DNA of 64,000 nucleotides from Acanthornis magna (Eukaryota > Chordata > Aves > Passeriformes > Acanthizidae). Below the pieces are notes generated by a model. It was not told where the DNA came from and made no database searches. It saw nothing but the letters and a program-made list of their open reading frames with translations. Position 1 is the stretch's first letter; the number at the start of each line of letters is the position of its first letter. Of the stretch, positions 33,000-44,452 are shown one piece after another. The position numbers and the translations under genes were made by a program. The stretch covers positions 1,984,001 through 2,048,000 of the forward strand of contig JAWUZG010000177.1 of the NCBI GenBank assembly GCA_036785705.1, in the 5' to 3' direction.

Positions 33000-35900
33000 C
33001 GGGAATGCAGAGTGGGAATCGTTTGTCTCTTATCTTTATCTCTTATTTTGTTTATCTCTTATATCTTTATCTCCTACCTTTATATCTTAAATTTATCTCT
33101 TTATCTCTAATCTTTATATATTGTACATTTTCTTTATAGCTTATCTCCTATCTCGTATTTATCTCCTATATTTATCTCTTATCTCTTCCATAATATTCCT
33201 TATCTTTGTTCTCTCATCTCTTACTTCTATATCTTAACTCTTACCTCTGTTTACATGAGATAAAGACAAAATATGAGAAAAGAGATAAAGAAGAGATAAA
33301 TATAAGAGAGGGAACATCTCTTATCTCTCTTATCATATTTCTTTATCTTTTATGCATTGTCTTCCATATCTGTATTTCATCTTTACCTCTCATTTTCATC
33401 TCTTATCTTTGTTAATTTCCTATATTTATCTCTTGTTTCTCATCTCGTATTTATCTCTCATCTCTGTTTACATCTCATCTTTATCTCCTTGGTTTACACC
33501 TTATCTTTTCCCATCTCTTACCTTCTTCTGTCTGTATATCATCGCTCATCTCTTGCCTTTCTTTGAATCTTCTTTCTTTATCTCAGCTCTTCTATCACTA
33601 TTACCTTTATCTCTTACCTCTTATTTTGTTTATGAGATAAAATAAGCGATAAGAGATAAAGAGATGTCTCTTATCTCTGTTTATCTCTTCTTCATCTTTT
33701 ATCTCATAGCGTATCTTTCTTTATCCCTTATCCATTATCTTCCATATTTATCTTTCATCTTCATCTCTTATCTTTTATCTTATCCCATCTCTTACCTTTT
33801 TTCATCTCCCATCTTTCGGCTCTTATCTCATAGTTGTCTATCTCTATTTGCATATTATCCTTATCTCCTTTATTTCCATCTCACCTTTACCCATCTCCCA
33901 TCCCTTTATCTCATCTCTCTCCCCACCTCTTATCTTATTCTCCTTGTATGAGATGAACCAAAATAAGCTATAAGAGATAAAGAGATATCTTGTCTCTTAT
34001 CTCTGTTTATCTCTTCTTTATCTTTTATCTCATAGCTTATCTTTCTTTATCTCTTATCCATTATCTTCCATATTTATCTTTCATCTTTATCTCTCGTCTC
34101 TTTTCTTCATATCTTATCCCCATCTCTTTGTTCATCTCCCATCTTTCGGCTCTTATCTCATATTTATCTCTTGTCTCTGTTTGCATATTATCTTTATCTC
34201 TTTTGTTTACATCTCACCGTTATCGCATCTCTTGTCTGTTTATCTCACCTCTCCCCTCACCTCTTATCTTTATCTCTTTACATGAGATAAACCAAGAGAA
34301 GATATGAGAGATAAAGAAGAGATATCTTGTCTCTTATCTCTGCTTATTTATATCTTTTATCTCATAGTTTATCTTTCTTCATCTCTTATGCATTATCTTC
34401 CATATTTATCTTTCATCTTCATCTCTCATCTCTTATCTTTTTATCTTATCCCATCTCTTACCTTTTTTCATCTCCTATCTTTAGGCTCTTATCTCTGTTT
34501 ACATATTATCTTTATCACTTTTGTTTCCATCTCGCCTTTACCCATCTCTTATCTCTTTATCTCATCTCTCCTCTCACCTCTTATCTTTGTCTCTTTATAT
34601 GAGATAAACCAAGATATGAGATAAGAGATAAAGAAGAGATCGCTTGTCTCTTATCTCTGTTTATCTCTTCTTTATCTCTAATCTCATTGCTTATCTTTAT
34701 CCCTTATACATTATCTTCCATAGTTATCTTTCATCTTCATCACTTATCTTTTATCTTATCCCATTTCTTATCTTTGTTCATCTCCCATCTTTAGGCTCTT
34801 ATCTCGTATTTATCTCTTATCTCTGTTTACATATTATCTTTATCTCTTTTGTTTACATCTTTATCTCCTTTGTTTCCACCTCGCCTTTACCCATCTCTTA
34901 TCTCTTTATCTCATCTCTCCTCTCACATCTTTATCTCTTTACATGAGATAAACCAAAATAAGATAAAAGAGATAAAGAAGAGATAAACAAAGATCAGAGA
35001 CAAGAGATCTCTCATCTTCTCTCTTATCTCATATCCCTTACCTTTGTTTATCTCTTATCACTTTATCTCATCTCTCCCCTCACCTCTTTATCTCTTAATT
35101 CTTTATCTCGCGTCTCTCACCTTTGTTTCTATGAGATAACAAAGGTAAGAGATGGAGATGAGAGATAAACCAAGAGGTGAGAGAGGAGAGAAAGAGATAA
35201 GAGAGAAACAGGTGAGAGATATGAGATAAACCAAGGCAAGAGGGGAGGGATTGATAGAGATAAACGATAAATGGAGGTGAGATATAGGAGATAAACCAAG
35301 GTAAGAGATAAACAGATAAGAGAGAAACAGAGGGGAGAGATATGAGATAAATCAAAGAGGGGAGAGATGAGATAAAGAGATAAGAAACAGAGGGGAGAGA
35401 TATGAGATAAACCAAAGAGGGGAGAGATGAGATAAAGAGATAAGAGAGAAACAGGTGAGAGATATGAGATAAACCAAGCAAGAAGTGAGGGAGGAGATAA
35501 AGAGATAAGCGACAAATAGAGGTGAGATATATGCGATAAACCAAGGTAAGAGATAAAGAGATAAGAGAGAAACAGAGCTGAGAGCTATGAGATAAACCAA
35601 GGTAAGAGGAAATGGAAGGGATGAGATAAAGAGATAAGAAATAAACATAGGTGAGAGATGTGACATAAACCAAGGTAAGAGGTGAGGGATGAGATAAACA
35701 GATAAGAGAGAAACAGGTGAGAGATATGAGATAAATTAAGGTAAAAGGTGAGGGAAGAGATGAGACCAAGAGGTAAGAAACAGAGGGGAGAGATATGAGA
35801 TAAACCAAGAGGTGAGGGAAGGGAAGACAAAAAGAGATAAGAAATAAACAGGTGATAGATATGAGATAACCCAAGGTAAGAGATGAGGAATGAGATAAAG

Positions 35901-36115
35901 AGATAAGAGATAAAAAGAGGCGAGAAATATGAGATAAACCAAGGTAAGAGATGAGGGATGAGACAAAGACATAAGAGATGAACAAAGATATGCCATGAGA
36001 GATACACAGAGAGAAGAGGTGTGAGAAGAGATAGGAGATAAAGATATGAGATAAACAAAGATATGAGATAGAGGATAAAGATAAGAGATCTCTTCTTCAT
36101 CTCTTATCTCATATC
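33000..36115. repeat. 3.1-kb TATCTC-type repeat, pyrimidine arm then purine arm
   Basis: 33000-35130 is mostly CTTTATCTCTTATCTCATC-like on the + strand, with short ATGAGATAAA islands. 35130-36090 is the complementary type (GAGATATGAGATAAACCAAG and AAGAGATAAGAGAGAAACAG). A roughly 250-330-bp higher-order unit is visible in the left part: TGTCTCTTATCTCTGTTTATCTCTTCTT-like starts near 33660, 33988, 34328 and 34647. It ends 65 bp before exon 3. Confidence 0.93.
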
Positions 36116-36179
36116 TTGTCTCTCTCTCATCTCCCGTCTCCCATCTCCCATCCCTCACCCGTGTCCCTTTTTCCCGCAG

Positions 36180-36251
36180 TTCCGCTACAAGCGCCGCGTG
36201 TACGCGCAGACCCTGCTGGACGACAAGCAGTTCGCCAAGCTCCACACCAAG
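36180..36251 (+). CDS. SHANK3: SHANK3 coding exon 3: end of SPN domain
   Basis: 24 codons, phase 0/0. Acceptor TTTTTCCCGCAG, donor AAG/GTACGC. Encodes FRYKRRVYAQTLLDDKQF then AKLHTK. The basic RYKRR strand and DDKQFAKLHTK helix close the SPN domain before the first ankyrin helix. VYAQ and DDKQF are SHANK3-type (SHANK2 has VYKQ and DEKQL). A GAGATAA/TATCTC repeat ends about 65 bp upstream, so the branch point must lie in 36116-36165 or inside the repeat. A 33-39-bp minisatellite begins about 40 bp downstream of the donor. Confidence 0.97.
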
Positions 36252-36289
36252 GTACGCCCGCCATTCCCAGCCCCTTCCTTGGGATGTCC

Positions 36290-37475
36290 TGGAGGTTGGG
36301 GATGGTGAGGAAGGAGCCTTTCCTTGGGCTGCTGCTTTGCCAGAGTTTGTGGGAGTTCAGGAAGGAGATTTTCCTTGGGCTTTTCCAGAGCCTGTGGGGA
36401 TTTGGGAAGGAGATTTTTCCAGAGTTTATGGGAGTTTGGGGAGGAGCTTTTCCAGAGCCTGGGGATGGTGGGGAAGGATATTTTTCCAGAGGCTGTGGGG
36501 GTTTGGGAAGGAGATTTTCCAGCATCTCTGGGAGTTTGGAAAGGAGATTTTCTGGAGCCTGGGGATGTTTGGGAAGGAGCCTTTCCTTGGGCCGCTGCTT
36601 TGCCAGAGTCTGTGGGAGTTCAGGAAGGAGATTTTCCTTGGGCTTTTCCAGGGCCCCTCGGGGTTTGGGAAGAAACTTTTCCAGAGCCTGTGGATGACTG
36701 GGAAGGAGATTTTCCAGCGTTTATGGGAGTTTGGGAAGGAGATTTTCTGGAGCCTGGGGATTTTTGGGAAGGAGCCTTTCCTTGGGCTGCTGCTTTGCCA
36801 GAGTCTGTGGGGGTTTGGGAAGGAGCTTTTCCAGAGTTTGTGGATGGTTGGGGAAAAGATTTTCCAGAGTTTATGGGAGTTTGGGAAGGAGATTTTCTAG
36901 AGCCTGGGGATGGTTGGGAAGGAGATTTTCCAGAGCCCATGGGGGTTTGGGAAAGAGATTTTCCAGAGCCTGTTGATGTTTGGGAAGGAGCCTTTCCTTG
37001 GGAGGAGCTTTTGCAGGCCCCGTGAGGGTTTGGGAAGGAGCTTTTCCAGAGCCTGTGGATGGTTTGGAAGGAGCCTTTCCAGAGGCTCTGGATGCTTGAG
37101 GAGATTTTCCTTGGGCTTTTCCAGAGGCTGTGGGAGTTTGGGAAGGAGTGTTTCCTTGGGAAGGAGCTTTTGTAGACCCTGTGAGGGTTTGGGAAGAAGC
37201 TTTTCCAGAGTTTGTGGATAATTGGGAAGGAGATTTTCCAGAGTTTATGGGAGTTTGGGAGGGAGATTTTCCAGAGTTTGTGGGAGTTTGGGAAGGAGAT
37301 TTTCCAGAGCCTGTGGGGGTTTGGGAAGGAGATTTTCCAGAGTTTGTGGATAATTGGGAAGGAGATTTTCCAGAGTTTATGGGAGTTTGGGAAGGAGATT
37401 TTCCAGAGTCTGTGGGTGGTTGGGAAGGAGCCTTTCCTTGGGCTGCTGCTTTTCCCGAGCCCACGGATGGCTGGG
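36290..37475. repeat. 33-39-bp GGAAGGAGATTTTCCAGAG minisatellite
   Basis: About 30 copies of GTTTGGGAAGGAGATTTTCC followed by AGAGTTTATGGGA or AGAGCCTGTGGGG. Every few units CCTTTCCTTGGGCTGCTGC is inserted, giving a higher-order period near 250 bp. Confidence 0.94.
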
Positions 37476-37845
37476 AATGCTGGCTAGGAGCAGCGAGGAG
37501 ACACAGGGACAGTTCCAGCTGGGATAAGAGCAGGACCTGCCCTCATTCCGTGCCCGTTGGAGCGATGCCGAGCGGCCTCGGGACAGCGGGCACGGATCGA
37601 CGCCGTTTCCCGGGAGAGGGTGGGATTGGAGCCGCTCCAGCTGCCGGATCCGGGGAAAAGGAGAGCGGGAGCAGGGATGGGCTCCTGGCTGGCGCGGGGG
37701 CACCGGGACACCCCGAGAGCCTCGGGAACGGTACCGGATCCGGGGGGACACCGGGACAACGGGCAGGACCGGGCGGGGACATTCCCGGATCTGGGAAAGA
37801 GATGCTCCAGGGAATGGCTGGGAATGTAGGATGGGGTTTGGGATG
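37476..37845. other. Intron 3 CpG-rich unique spacer
   Basis: Unique GC-rich sequence, CpG-dense at 37555-37790. No exon recognised. Confidence 0.45.
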
Positions 37846-38405
37846 CTGCGGAATTCCTGCTGTGGTTTTTGGGGAGTTCTGCCTTCCGTTCCTGGGGAAT
37901 TCCTCCTGTGGTTCCTGGGGAATTTCTGCTGCAGTTTTCTGGGGGTGCCACCTTCCATTTCTGGGGAATTTCTTCTTCAATTTCCGGGAATTTCTGCTTC
38001 AGTTTCTGGGAAATCCTGCTTCAGCTTCTGGGAATTTCTCCTTTGGTCTCTGGGAGTTTCTGTTTCAGTTTCTGGGGAATTTCTGTTTCAGTTTCTGGGG
38101 GGTTCCAGCTTCAGTTTCTGGGAAGATCCTGCTTTGGTTTTTGGGGAATTTCTGTTTCAGCTCCTGGGGGGTTTCTGCTTCAAATACTGGGAATTTCTGT
38201 TTCACTTTCTGGGGAATTGCTGCTTCACTTTCTGGGAATTCCTGCTTCAGTTTCTGGGAATTTCTCCTTTGGTTTCTGGGATTTTCTGTTGCAGTTTCTG
38301 GGGAATTCTTGCTTCAGTTTCTGGGGAATTCCTGCTTCAGCTCCCGGGGGGGTTTCTGTTCAAATACTGAGAATTTCTGTTTCAGTTCCTGGGGAATTTC
38401 TGCTT
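37846..38405. repeat. TTCTGCTTCAGTTTCTGGGGAA minisatellite
   Basis: About 24 copies of a 20-33-bp unit such as TTCTGCTTCAGTTTCTGGGA with TCCTTTGGT, TGTTTCAGT and GCTCCTGGGGGGTT variants. Confidence 0.9.
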
Positions 38406-38499
38406 CCCGTGGGAAGGGCTCTGTCAGGTGTGACGGTGACTTGGCAGGGAGAGGTGGCATTTTGGGAAGGAATTGCTGGCTGGGAGGGTGGGGAGGCGC

Positions 38500-38672
38500 T
38501 GGGCTGGAATTGCCAGAGCAGCTGTGGCTGCCCCTGGATCCCTGGGATGTCCTGGGATGGGGTTTGGAGCACCCTGGGATCCTGGGAAGTGTCCCTGCCC
38601 TGGGAATGGGGTGGGAATGGGATGGGCTTTGAGGTCCCTTCCCACCCCAACCATCCCACGATTTTCCCATCG
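38500..38672 (+). mobile_element. CR1 LINE 3' fragment (sense)
   Basis: GGAATTGCCAGAGCAGCTGT, then GGCTGCCCCTGGATCCCTGG, GAGCACCCTGGGAT, GAAGTGTCCCTGCC and GGTCCCTTCCCACCCCAACC follow the CR1 3' order. Confidence 0.55.
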
Positions 38673-39415
38673 CTCCGGACATTCCCACTGGGAGGAATTT
38701 CCAGAGGACGGGAGGAACGGCTCCGCGTTGTCCCGGCATGGCAGGAAATCCATAATTTTCTGTTTCTGTGGGATCAATGAATCCATTTGCCGCTGCCTGG
38801 GAGCGGGAGGCGGATCCATGGATCCGCTCCGGCCTCTCCCGGCTCCAAGGGCACGGCTTGCCTCGATTCCAGCTCTCCGGAGCAAACCGGAGCCTGGCCG
38901 AGCCTGCGCATGGAATGGGATGGGATTTCAGGCCCCTTCCTGCCCAAACCGTTCCAGGATTCCAAAATTCCCTTCCAAGACCTAAAAAAGTTTCTCCATC
39001 CCGCTCAGCATTTTTTTTCCCCCCTCTATTTTCCAACTGGAAATCGTCCAAATAAAAATGGAAACGAAGTATTTTTGGGATTCGTTTGGCTCCCTGAAAG
39101 AGGTGATTTTCCCATATGGAATTAGGGTGGGAAAAAAAATGCTGGAAGTGAAGTTTTTTCCCTGGGTGTAAAATCCGGCATCAACATCGCCATTCGGTTG
39201 GAGCTTTTCCCAAATTTTCCCCTCAGCTCCCGACATTTCTGCTGTGTCCAATCTTCCGGGACCTTTCCCAAAGCTGGATTTTGAGAGGTTTGATTGGAAT
39301 AAGCTCCCAAAAATATCCTCCCAGCCGAGCTCCGATGGAAAGTCTGGAAATCTGGGAATGTGGGAGAAGGGATATCCACACTGCAGGCATTCCAAGCGTT
39401 GCCTCCTGCCCCCAC
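38673..39415. other. Intron 3 unique DNA
   Basis: No recognised feature. Confidence 0.5.
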
Positions 39416-39695
39416 AATTCCCAGAATCCAGGAATTTAATGACATAATGACTCCATCGAGCTGAGCTTCCCAAACCAGAAAAAATGGGAAAAAATCCCAG
39501 CAATTTGGGAATTAAAGGCAAATCTTTGGGAATTCTGACTTGGGAGAACCAAATTCCTGGAATCCGGGAGTTTAGTAAAATAATGACTTCATCGAGCCGA
39601 GCTTCCCAAACTGAAAAAAAAATGGGGAAAATCCCATCGGTTTGGGAATTCAAGGCAAATCTTTGGGAATGCTGCCTTTGGGATAGAGGGGGACC
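39415..39695. repeat. About 130-bp tandem duplication in intron 3
   Basis: Two copies share CATAATGACTCCATCGAGC (TAATGACTTCATCGAGCC in the second), GAGCTTCCCAAAC, AATTTGGGAATTAAAGGC and AAATCTTTGGGAAT. Confidence 0.88.
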
Positions 39696-39904
39696 GGGAA
39701 ACTGAATTCCCATGGGATGATCCAGCAATCCCAGCCTCGAGGAGAGCACGGAAGGACAATTTTCCACATGGATTTGCGGCACATCCTTTCGGACTCCGAT
39801 CCCGTTATCCCGATGTTCCCTCGGATCTCCGGGATGGGGATGCTCCCCCCGTGGCTCCTTCCCTAATTCCGGGCTGTTAACGCTGCGTTTTTCCCCGGAT
39901 CCAG

Positions 39905-40013
39905 GCGAATCTCAAGAAATTCATGGAATACGTGCAGATGTTGAACTCAGAGAAGGTCTGCAGGCTGCTGGAGAAGGGGCTGGATCCCAACTTCCACGAT
40001 CCCGACACCGGAG
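39905..40013 (+). CDS. SHANK3: SHANK3 coding exon 4: start of ankyrin region
   Basis: 109 nt, entering in phase 0 and leaving in phase 1. Acceptor TTTTTCCCCGGATCCAG, donor GGAG/GTGAGT. Encodes ANLKKFMEYVQMLNSEKV, CRLLEKGLDPNFHD and PDTG, with the split Glu codon completed by exon 5. This is the linker helix and first ankyrin-like repeat: V.RLL.KGLDPNFHDPD is the conserved SHANK pattern. DPNFHDPD(S/T)GE is shared with SHANK3 and SHANK2, while the adjacent CPLT start of exon 5 is SHANK3-like. Confidence 0.97.
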
Positions 40014-42424
40014 GTGAGTCCCACTTTTCCCTCTGGATTCGGGAGCGCTTTAGGACCCGCAGTGGAAGGAATCAGCTCCACATTCCGGATTCCTTCCCGG
40101 AATTCTTTCCTTTGGAAGTGTTTTCCCCACTCTCCCAGTTGTTTTTTGGGGCTTTTATGAAGCAATTCCCGTTTTTAAGGGGATTTTGGGAACATGTCAT
40201 TCCTTAGGAACAACTCCTCCCTTCCCAGTCCCAGCTGGGGTTCCCTGGGATAGGATCCCACATTTCTCTTCCTGGATGGAGGCTTTGGAATGTTTTCCCT
40301 TCCCGTTCCCACGTTGTGTCCTATTCCCGCCTTTTCCAGCCGGTGTCGGATGAAGGAATCGGAATCTCTCCGCAATTCCTGGCTTGGGAGCTTTGGGAGT
40401 TTTTTTGGGAATCTCTCAGCAGTTCCTGGCTTGGGAGTTTGGGGTTTTTTTGGGAATCTCTCAGCAATTCCTGGCTTGGGAGCTTTGGGAGTTTTTTTGG
40501 GAATCTCTCAGCAGTTCCGGGCTTGGGAGCCTTGGGGTTTTTTTGGGAATGTTGTTTTGCTTCCCCTGGATTTCCCAGGCAGCCTGGGCTGGAAGAGCAG
40601 GGCGGGAATGTGGCGGGAATGTGGCGGGAATGTGGCAGGAATGTGCTGCTCCATCCCTGGGCAGCAGAATTCCATGGAGCCTGACCATTCCCGAAATTCC
40701 TGCCTGTGGGATGCATCCTGCAGGATCTGCGGCTGCTCCTCCCGGGTCTGGGATTGCTCCAATCCCAAGAATTCCCCCATCCCAGGAAGTTGTGGAATCT
40801 GATCCCAGATTCGCTTTTCCTTCAGGATAACGGGAGCAGCCGTGGAGCCCCTTCCAGGCGGATCCTCCTTTATCCGCTGTATCCCGAGGGATTCCCGCCT
40901 GGAATATTCCCTGGACGCAAAATCCTTCTTTCCATGGCACCAGGGCTCGGCAGCTCCCAGAATTCCAAAGCCATTTCTCCCCCTTCATCCACAAAAAGCA
41001 GAATGGGGACCCAAACCCTGGGATTTTTAGAATTCCGGAATTCCCTCCTATTCCGTACAAACGCTCCCTTCATCCCATCCGGAATCAGGCTGGAATTCCT
41101 GCTGGGTTGGGAGTCAGGGAATGCGGCATAGATCCCTAGGAAAAAAAAAGTATTCATCCCCTTCCCACTTCCAGAATTCCTTTCTTCTCCTTCTCTTGAG
41201 CTGGGGGGAGAAATGATCCCTGCAGGAATTTTTTGGGAGCGTTTTCCAGGATCCTGTTGGAAATTCCGGATCTTATCTGCATCCCATGGGTTTTCCAGAG
41301 GGCAGAGGCCTCCCTTGCTCGTGAACTGCTTTTTGAACCATTCCCGAGGTTTCATTCCAGCGGATCCCAGGGAATTTTTCCGAACTGGAGACGAGCAGGA
41401 TGATGGAGATTTTCCCACTCTTTTTGGGCCACCGAAATTCCTGAATTTCTCCTTCCGGCACGAGCTGTTCCCACTTTTCCCAGGACTCGGAGCACGCTCT
41501 GGGCGCATTATCCCTGCCAGGGAACGTTTCCCTTCTGCCAAGAGCAAATCCCATGGGAATTCCTCTCACTCCAGGGTCTTCTCCTGCCTCATCCATGGAC
41601 GCTGTCCACCATGAAATCATGGAATATTTTGGCTGGAAAAGATCGTCCCTGGTGCTTGTCCTGGGTGGAATTCTTGGGAGCAGATCCTTGGGATCCCATG
41701 GGGAGCTCCCCACGGAAAACTGAGCTTCCCTGCTTGGAAAAATGCTTTCCATGGGGTTAAATCCTGTTCACGGATTGGGAATAACGGGGATGAACCATTC
41801 CCACTTGGAAAAATGTTTTCCCGCAGAATTTAATCCCATTCATGGACTGGGAATTACTGGGATGAGCCATAAACAACCCTGAGCAGATCCCAAGAGCATT
41901 CCAAACTTCGGGAATCTTCATTTAAGCAGATTTTGGGAGAGGTTTGAAGCCTGTTCTGGGATTTATCCCTTTTTCCAGGCCCTGCTTGGGTGGAAAAATA
42001 GGGAAAATCCACTTTAGGAAGCACTGCCGTCCCGTTTGCTGCCGTTCCCATTCCGGGGTTGCTGGGCAGATATTCCAGGAAAGATTCCCTGGCTTTGAAA
42101 GGGATGAAAAGCCAAAAAAATATTTCACAGTTGCTTCCTGTAGGGACCTTGAAAAGGCGGGAAAAAAAAAAAACCCGGATCCGGGAGAAGTTTCCGTTAT
42201 CTGAAATTAAAGCCGAACCCCAGGGATGGTTTTTGCGGAGAAAAGAGGAGGAAAAAAAAAAGTTGGATATTTAACGAGGGATATTTAACGAGGGACAGCA
42301 GGAGAGGGAGAGGAGCCTGGGAAAGCACTGGAATGACAAAGGAGGACTCTTGGCCATGCGGCAAAATCCCCAAAATAATGTGGGGAAAAATTGCAGTGGG
42401 AATCAGGAATGGGGGAGGGAAAGG
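40014..42424. other. Intron 4 left part, mostly unique
   Basis: Contains about four copies of a roughly 60-bp unit at 40370-40560 (GCTTGGGAGCTTTGGGAGTT, then TTTTGGGAATCTCTCAGCA), GGGAATGTGGC triplets near 40608-40640, and two copies of a 60-bp unit at 41755-41870. No coding exon seen. Confidence 0.55.
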
Positions 42425-42800
42425 GGCAGGGAGAGGCTGGAGCCAGGCTGGGAGAGCTGGGAATGTTCCCTGGAGAAGGGAAGGACCCAGGGAGAGCTGC
42501 GAGCCCCTGGCAGGGCCTGAAGGGCTCCAGGAGAGCTGCAGAGGGACTGGGGACAAGGGCTGCAGGGACAGGAGCCAGGGAATGGCTTGGCAGTGCCAGA
42601 GGGCAGGGCCAGATGGGATCTTGGGAATTGGGAATTGCTGCCGGGGAGGGTGGGGGAGGGGCTGGGCTGGAATTGCCAGAGCAGCTGTGGCTGCCCCTGG
42701 ATCCCTGCAGTGTCCCAGGCCAGGCTGGACAGGGCTTGGAGCAGCCTGGGACAGTGGCAGGTGTCCCTGCCATGGCAGGGGGTGGGATTGATCTCACGGA
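42425..42800 (+). mobile_element. CR1 LINE 3' region (sense), intron 4
   Basis: CCAGGCTGGGAGAGCTGGGA, then CCTGGAGAAGGGAAGGACCC, GGGCTCCAGGAGAGCTGC and GAGCAGCTGTGGCTGCCCCT: the 3' part of an avian CR1 in sense orientation. It is almost identical, inverted, to 55240-55580 in intron 9. Confidence 0.65.
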
Positions 42801-42821
42801 TTGGGAGAGCTGACCTTGGAA

Positions 42822-43078
42822 TCCGTCTCCAAGCCATCCTGGAATTCCTGAGGCTGGAAAAGAATTCCCAGGTCACAGAGTCCAAGCTGAGCCTGATCCC
42901 CACTGGAGCTCCGAGTGCCACCTCCAGCAATTCCTTGGTCACCTGCAGGGATGGGCAATTGAAACCTCCCTGGGCAGCCCTGCCAAGGCCTGAACAACCC
43001 TTTCCATGGAGAAATGATCCCAAATATCCAATCCCAGCCCCCCCTGGCCCACCCTGACCCTTGAGAAGAATCCACAGT
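42822..43078 (-). mobile_element. CR1 LINE 3' region (antisense), intron 4
   Basis: CTGAGGCTGGAAAAGAATTC, then CCAGGTCACAGAGTCCAAGC, GTGCCACCTCCAGCAATTCC, ACCTCCCTGGGCAGCCCTGC and CCCTTTCCATGGAGAAATGA match the antisense CR1 tail. It lies tail-to-tail with the preceding sense fragment, about 20 bp away. Confidence 0.62.
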
Positions 43079-43334
43079 TTCACAGATCCCATTCCCAAGA
43101 TATTTTGGGTGCTTTAGAACCAAATCCCGGAATTTTCCCTCCAATCCCATTCCTGTTGCTGAGGAGGTCCTTGGGAGGGAGCAGCTCCCAGATTTGGCCT
43201 CCATGGTGCTCCCATTCCAACGGAGCCAATCCCAAGCCCCCATGGACATCTCGGTGGCCCCATCCCACTGAAATCCCATCGGGAGATGTTCCCATGGATG
43301 GGATGGCCGTTCCATGGGTCCCGTGTCCCTGCAG

Positions 43335-43486
43335 AGTGTCCCCTGACGGCGGCGGCGCAGCTGGAGCTCAGCACCGACATGATCAAAGCGCTCCGGAACG
43401 GCGGAGCCCACCTGGATTTCCGGACCCGGGAGGGAATGACGGCTCTGCACAAAGCCGTGAGGTGTCGGAATCACACGGCCCTGTTG
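43335..43486 (+). CDS. SHANK3: SHANK3 coding exon 5: ankyrin repeats
   Basis: 152 nt, entering in phase 1 and leaving in phase 0. Acceptor CCGTGTCCCTGCAG/AG, donor TTG/GTCAGT. Completes Glu then encodes CPLTAAAQLELSTDMIKALR, NGGAHLDFRTREGMTALHKA and VRCRNHTALL. It spans two ankyrin units; GAHLDFR and GMTALHKA are the turn/helix signatures. Length (51 residues counting the split Glu) equals that of mammalian SHANK3. The donor is non-canonical at +3 (GTCAGT) and a 160-bp perfect TTTCC repeat begins only 14 nt into the intron. A weaker GT at 43491 would restore frame with exon 6 (see findings). Confidence 0.94.
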
Positions 43487-43500
43487 GTCAGTGCCCGGAA

Positions 43501-43660
43501 TTTCCTTTCCTTTCCTTTCCTTTCCTTTCCTTTCCTTTCCTTTCCTTTCCTTTCCTTTCCTTTCCTTTCCTTTCCTTTCCTTTCCTTTCCTTTCCTTTCC
43601 TTTCCTTTCCTTTCCTTTCCTTTCCTTTCCTTTCCTTTCCTTTCCTTTCCTTTCCTTTCC
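43501..43660 (+). repeat. (TTTCC)32 perfect pentanucleotide repeat
   Basis: 32 uninterrupted TTTCC units on the coding strand, beginning 14 bases after the exon 5 donor. The opposite strand is (AAAGG)n/(GGAAA)n. Confidence 0.98.
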
Positions 43661-44040
43661 CCTTTCCCCTTTCCCCTTTCCCTTTCCCCTTTCCCCTTTC
43701 CCCTTTCCCCTTTCCCCTTTCCCCTTTCCCCTTTCCCCTTTCCCTTCCCCTTTCCCCCTTTCCCCTTTCCCCTTTCCCCTTTCCCCTTTCCCCTTTCCCC
43801 TTTCCCCTTTCCCCTTTCCCCTTTCCCCTTTCCCCTTTCCCCTTTCCCCTTTCCCCTTTCCCCTTCCCCTTTCCCCATTTCCCCATTTCCCATTTCCCCA
43901 TTTCCCCTTTCCCTTTCCCCTTTCCCCTTTCCCCTTTCCCCTTTCCCCTTTCCCCTTTCCCCTTTCCCCTTTCCCCCATTTCCCCATTTCCCCATTTCCT
44001 CTCCTTTCCCTAACTTCCCTTCCCTTTCCCAGATTTTCCT
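43661..44040 (+). repeat. (TTTCCCC) heptamer array
   Basis: TTTCCCC/CCCCTTT units with occasional shortened TTTCCC and CCATTTCCCCATTT interruptions (43875-43915, 43975-43995), about 44 units. Entirely pyrimidine-rich on the coding strand. Confidence 0.96.
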
Positions 44041-44378
44041 TTCCTCCTTCCCTCTCTCCCTTCTTCTCTCACTCTCTCCCTCCTTCTGCTCCTTCCCTCC
44101 CTTCTCCTCTCCCCTTTCCTAGATTTTCCTTCCTTCCTTCCTTCCTTTCCTTCCTTCCTTCCTTCCTTCCTTCCTTCCTTCCTTCCTTCCTTCCTTCCTT
44201 CCTTCCTTCCTTCCTTCCTTCCTTCCTTCCTTCCTTCCTTCCTTCCTTCCTTCCTTCCTTCCTCCCTCCCTCCCTCCCTCCCTCCCTCCCTCCCTCCCTC
44301 CCTCCCTCCCTCCATCCTCCATCCCTCCATCCCTCCATCCCTCCATCCCTCCATCCCTCCCTTTCCCCCTTTTCCCTG
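44041..44378 (+). repeat. Pyrimidine tetranucleotide arrays (CCTT)n, (CCCT)n, (CCATCCCT)n
   Basis: (CCTT)n at about 44126-44262 with one interruption near 44147, (CCCT)n at 44262-44312, then CCATCCCT units to 44360. Together with the TTTCC and TTTCCCC blocks, about 90 percent of the 966-nt intron 5 is simple pyrimidine repeat. Confidence 0.95.
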
Positions 44379-44452
44379 CCAGCCTCTCCCTGTGCCGATT
44401 CCACGCCTCATCGCGGCCCTTCCCTCGGGAACGTTCCCCTCTTCCCTCGCAG

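Noticed and set aside
43487..43492. Alternative exon 5 donor at 43491 as the real junction
   Set aside because: It restores frame with exon 6 but uses a weak GTGCCC site and yields residues not found in SHANK proteins at a conserved position. Kept only as an option in the frameshift finding.
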